From NCBI GenBank assembly GCA_949358305.1, contig OX442320.1:7084259-7148258 (forward strand): 64,000 nt of DNA. Direction: 5' to 3'. A program made the position numbers and the translations under genes. The DNA is from Strigamia acuminata. Its lineage: Eukaryota > Arthropoda > Chilopoda > Geophilomorpha > Linotaeniidae. This document shows positions 62,085 to 64,000 of the stretch, in pieces. The notes beneath the pieces were generated by a model. The model did no database searches, had not been told where the DNA came from, and saw only the letters and a program-made list of their open reading frames with translations. The number at the start of each line of letters is the position of its first letter. Positions within the stretch are counted from its first letter, which is position 1.

Positions 62085-63539
62085 ATGCAATACATCTTGG
62101 CTGCTTCCCTTCTGATTGCTGCAGGTAAGAAAATTTATTAGACAGTTTTTAACGTCTAATTTCATTATTTTGTAGCAAACTGCGCATTCGGACAAGACAT
62201 TTGTCCCTTGTATTACTCTCCACTCTGTGGCAGTGATGGCAAAACCTACTCCAACAAATGCTTCTTCCAAGTCGCCCAAAAAACCAACTCTGATCTCTCT
62301 ATGGTATATAAAAATCCGAATCGCGAATTTACGAATCGAAATTAACATTTGAAATTATCTAAACAGAAACATTTGGGCGCTTGTACAACCAAACGAGCTG
62401 CGGATGACGAAAAAATTAATTTCTGTACCTTGGAGTACTCTCCACTCTGTGGTAGTGATGGCAAAACCTACTCCAACAAATGCTTCTTCCAAGTCGCCCA
62501 AAAATCCAACTCTGATCTCACTATGGTATGTAAAAATCCGAATCGCGAATTTACGAATCGAAATTAACGTTTGAAATTACCTAAACAGAATCATTTGGGC
62601 GCGTGCAAGACCAAACGAGACGTCATCGACGAAGAAAGCGACGACGACTGTCCCGAGTACAGCAAAAACGGGATCTGCACTCTCGAATATTTCCCCGTAT
62701 GCGCTAGTAACGGCCAAACATACAGCAACAAATGCGGCATGTGTGTCGCCATGTACAACGAAAGAAAGGAAGGCAAACAGGCGAATTTCCGAGTAATGCA
62801 TCCCGGAAAATGCGGCTCACTCGATTACTGTTTACCCAGGGATAAATCGGGCGCTTGCACGTACGAATACATGCCGATCTGCGGCAGCGATGGCGTCACG
62901 TACCCCAATCGATGCACCTTCTGCTTCAGTAAAAGCCAGAAGGAAGCGAAGGGAGAAGAGATGTCGATGGAGTACGTCGGGGAATGTCTAAATTGTCCCG
63001 CAATGAGCAAACAGGGCGCCTGCCCGAGAAATTACGCGCCGGTTTGCGCTAGCGACGGCAAAACGTACGGCAATTTGTGCATGTTATGCGCGGAGAAGTA
63101 CAGGCAACACAACCAGGGCACTGGGATGGGTTTGAGGATGCAACACGAAGGCGTGTGTAAATTTGAAGCCACTTTGTACAGCGCGGAGTTCTGCAGACCC
63201 GAGTGGAAAAGTGGAATGTGTACGCGAGAGTACAACCCGATCTGCGGCACGGATGGCGTTAGTTATGGCAATCCATGCACGTTCTGCTACGCGATGTTTG
63301 AGAAACAGGCTAAGGGCAATGATATTAGCGTGAGACGTGAAGGGCCGTGCAAGGATGAAGATAAACTCGTCTGTCCGAAGTCGGTGGAGAATGGAATCTG
63401 CACGATGGAATATTCGCCCGTGTGCGGTTCGGATGGGATCGTGTATCCGAATAAATGCTTTTTCTGCGTCGCGCAAAAGGAGAAGTTGAAGAATGGAGTC
63501 GAGTTGTATTTCCATCATGTTGGCAAATGTTATGTTTGA
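62085..63539 (+). CDS. Secreted seven-domain Kazal-type serine protease inhibitor
   Basis: Extracellular multi-headed protease inhibitor. Exons: 62085-62124, 62176-62303, 62367-62525, 62589-63539; 425 residues. The first Met gives a signal peptide ([13 protein letters not shown]…); an in-frame Met at 62070 would add MHKTN. Each domain is recognised by C-x(n)-P-(V/L/I)-C-(G/A)-S/T-(D/N)-G-x-(T/S/V)-Y-x-N. Inferred P1 residues (second after the second Cys) in domains 1-7 are Leu, Leu, Leu, Tyr, Arg, Arg, Met. Domains 3-7 lie in the last exon and have all six cysteines (e.g. [20 protein letters not shown]). Domains 1 and 2 (e.g. [20 protein letters not shown]) lack the fifth cysteine (KCFFQVAQ), and domain 2 also lacks the first. 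Exons 2 and 3 with their introns are a recent duplication. I do not recognise a named orthologue. Confidence 0.9.
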
Positions 63540-64000
63540 AAAAAATGTAATTAAGATCTGTAAGGTGAAATAAAAACGATTGTGGATTAATTTGATGGAT
63601 ATTGTGATATTGAATACTGTAAAACACTTGGGAAAATGTGGGTTCGAGACAAAGCGATTTACCGCCGCAGTTTTCGTCTAGATTCAAAAATATACCCATT
63701 TTTTAACAAATTTGTGAATATTTCGAGGATTTTTCGGACCTAAAACATCGCAAACGAAACAAGTTGATTCCGCATTGCATGGAATGGATTCGACTTGGTG
63801 AGTGCTGTCTTTCAGCGAGAGTTTTCCACACTGTTTGTTGTAATAGAGATAGAAATCGGACACTTTTGGGATGAAATTTCGTTCGAAGGATAAAATAAAA
63901 TTCCATCTGGTGATAGAAATAATTTATCCATCGTGTGTCTGCAACCTGGGAATAATTTTTTTTTAAATATTTAATCGGGGGTTGGAGAGATTGGAGCGAT
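63540..64000. other. 3' UTR of the Kazal gene and unassigned flank
   Basis: AATAAA at about 63569-63574, 30 nt after the stop, is the likely polyadenylation signal. The remaining ~420 bp to the window edge contain short open frames without similarity to anything I know. Confidence 0.6.

Noticed and set aside
62577-63518. Several minus-strand frames opposite the Kazal exon
   Set aside because: Antisense shadows of a GC-richer coding exon, with no similarity or splice logic.

Overview
The window is nuclear DNA of an insect. Every large gene is split by spliceosomal introns, many only 45-70 bp long. The DNA is AT-rich, a homeobox gene closely resembles insect rough, and two CCHamide neuropeptide genes are present. 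The tight gene spacing and short introns would suit a beetle of the Tribolium type, but that placement is inference and I could not test it.

Layout. 311-9989 (-): inositol hexakisphosphate/heptakisphosphate kinase PPIP5K. 10346-13672 (+): two tandem copies of mitochondrial methionyl-tRNA formyltransferase (MTFMT). 13736-16285 (-): spliceosomal WD40 protein SMU1. 16978-22170 (+): PWWP/integrase-binding-domain chromatin reader of the LEDGF (PSIP1)/HDGF family. 22508-23271 (-): p24 cargo receptor (TMED7/3 type). 23272-25767: gene-poor, with a Ty3/gypsy relic. 25768-28703 (-): rough homeobox gene, its introns loaded with transposon debris. 28704-30139: more retroelement relics. 30140-31982 (-): sulfide:quinone oxidoreductase. 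33616-45741 (-): CLASP microtubule plus-end protein in 30 coding exons. 48703-50372 (+): A20/AN1 zinc-finger protein (ZFAND5/6 type). 51865-53858: six tRNA or tRNA-like genes (Glu and Pro). 53303-54487 (+) and 54933-58534 (-): two convergent CCHamide genes. 58535-62069: intergenic. 62085-63539 (+): secreted seven-domain Kazal protease inhibitor.

The exon models were joined by hand, requiring splice sites, matching phase and protein similarity. The summed coding lengths of PPIP5K, both MTFMT copies, SMU1, LEDGF, TMED, rough, SQOR, ZFAND, both CCHamide genes and the Kazal gene are multiples of three. CLASP alone is one base too long, which is traced to one extra base in a conserved exon.

Most genes are unrelated housekeeping functions: inositol pyrophosphate signalling, mitochondrial translation initiation, splicing, chromatin, secretory transport, sulfide detoxification, microtubule dynamics. 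The most notable part is the neuropeptide locus. Two CCHamide genes lie tail to tail, each carrying the peptide core on a 42-nt microexon, and a tRNA-Glu gene sits inside an intron of one of them. Other notable items are the MTFMT duplication, an aberrant tRNA, AT-rich minisatellites in introns, a family of TA-flanked MITEs, a hAT MITE with a perfect 8-bp target duplication, and a recent internal exon duplication in the Kazal gene.
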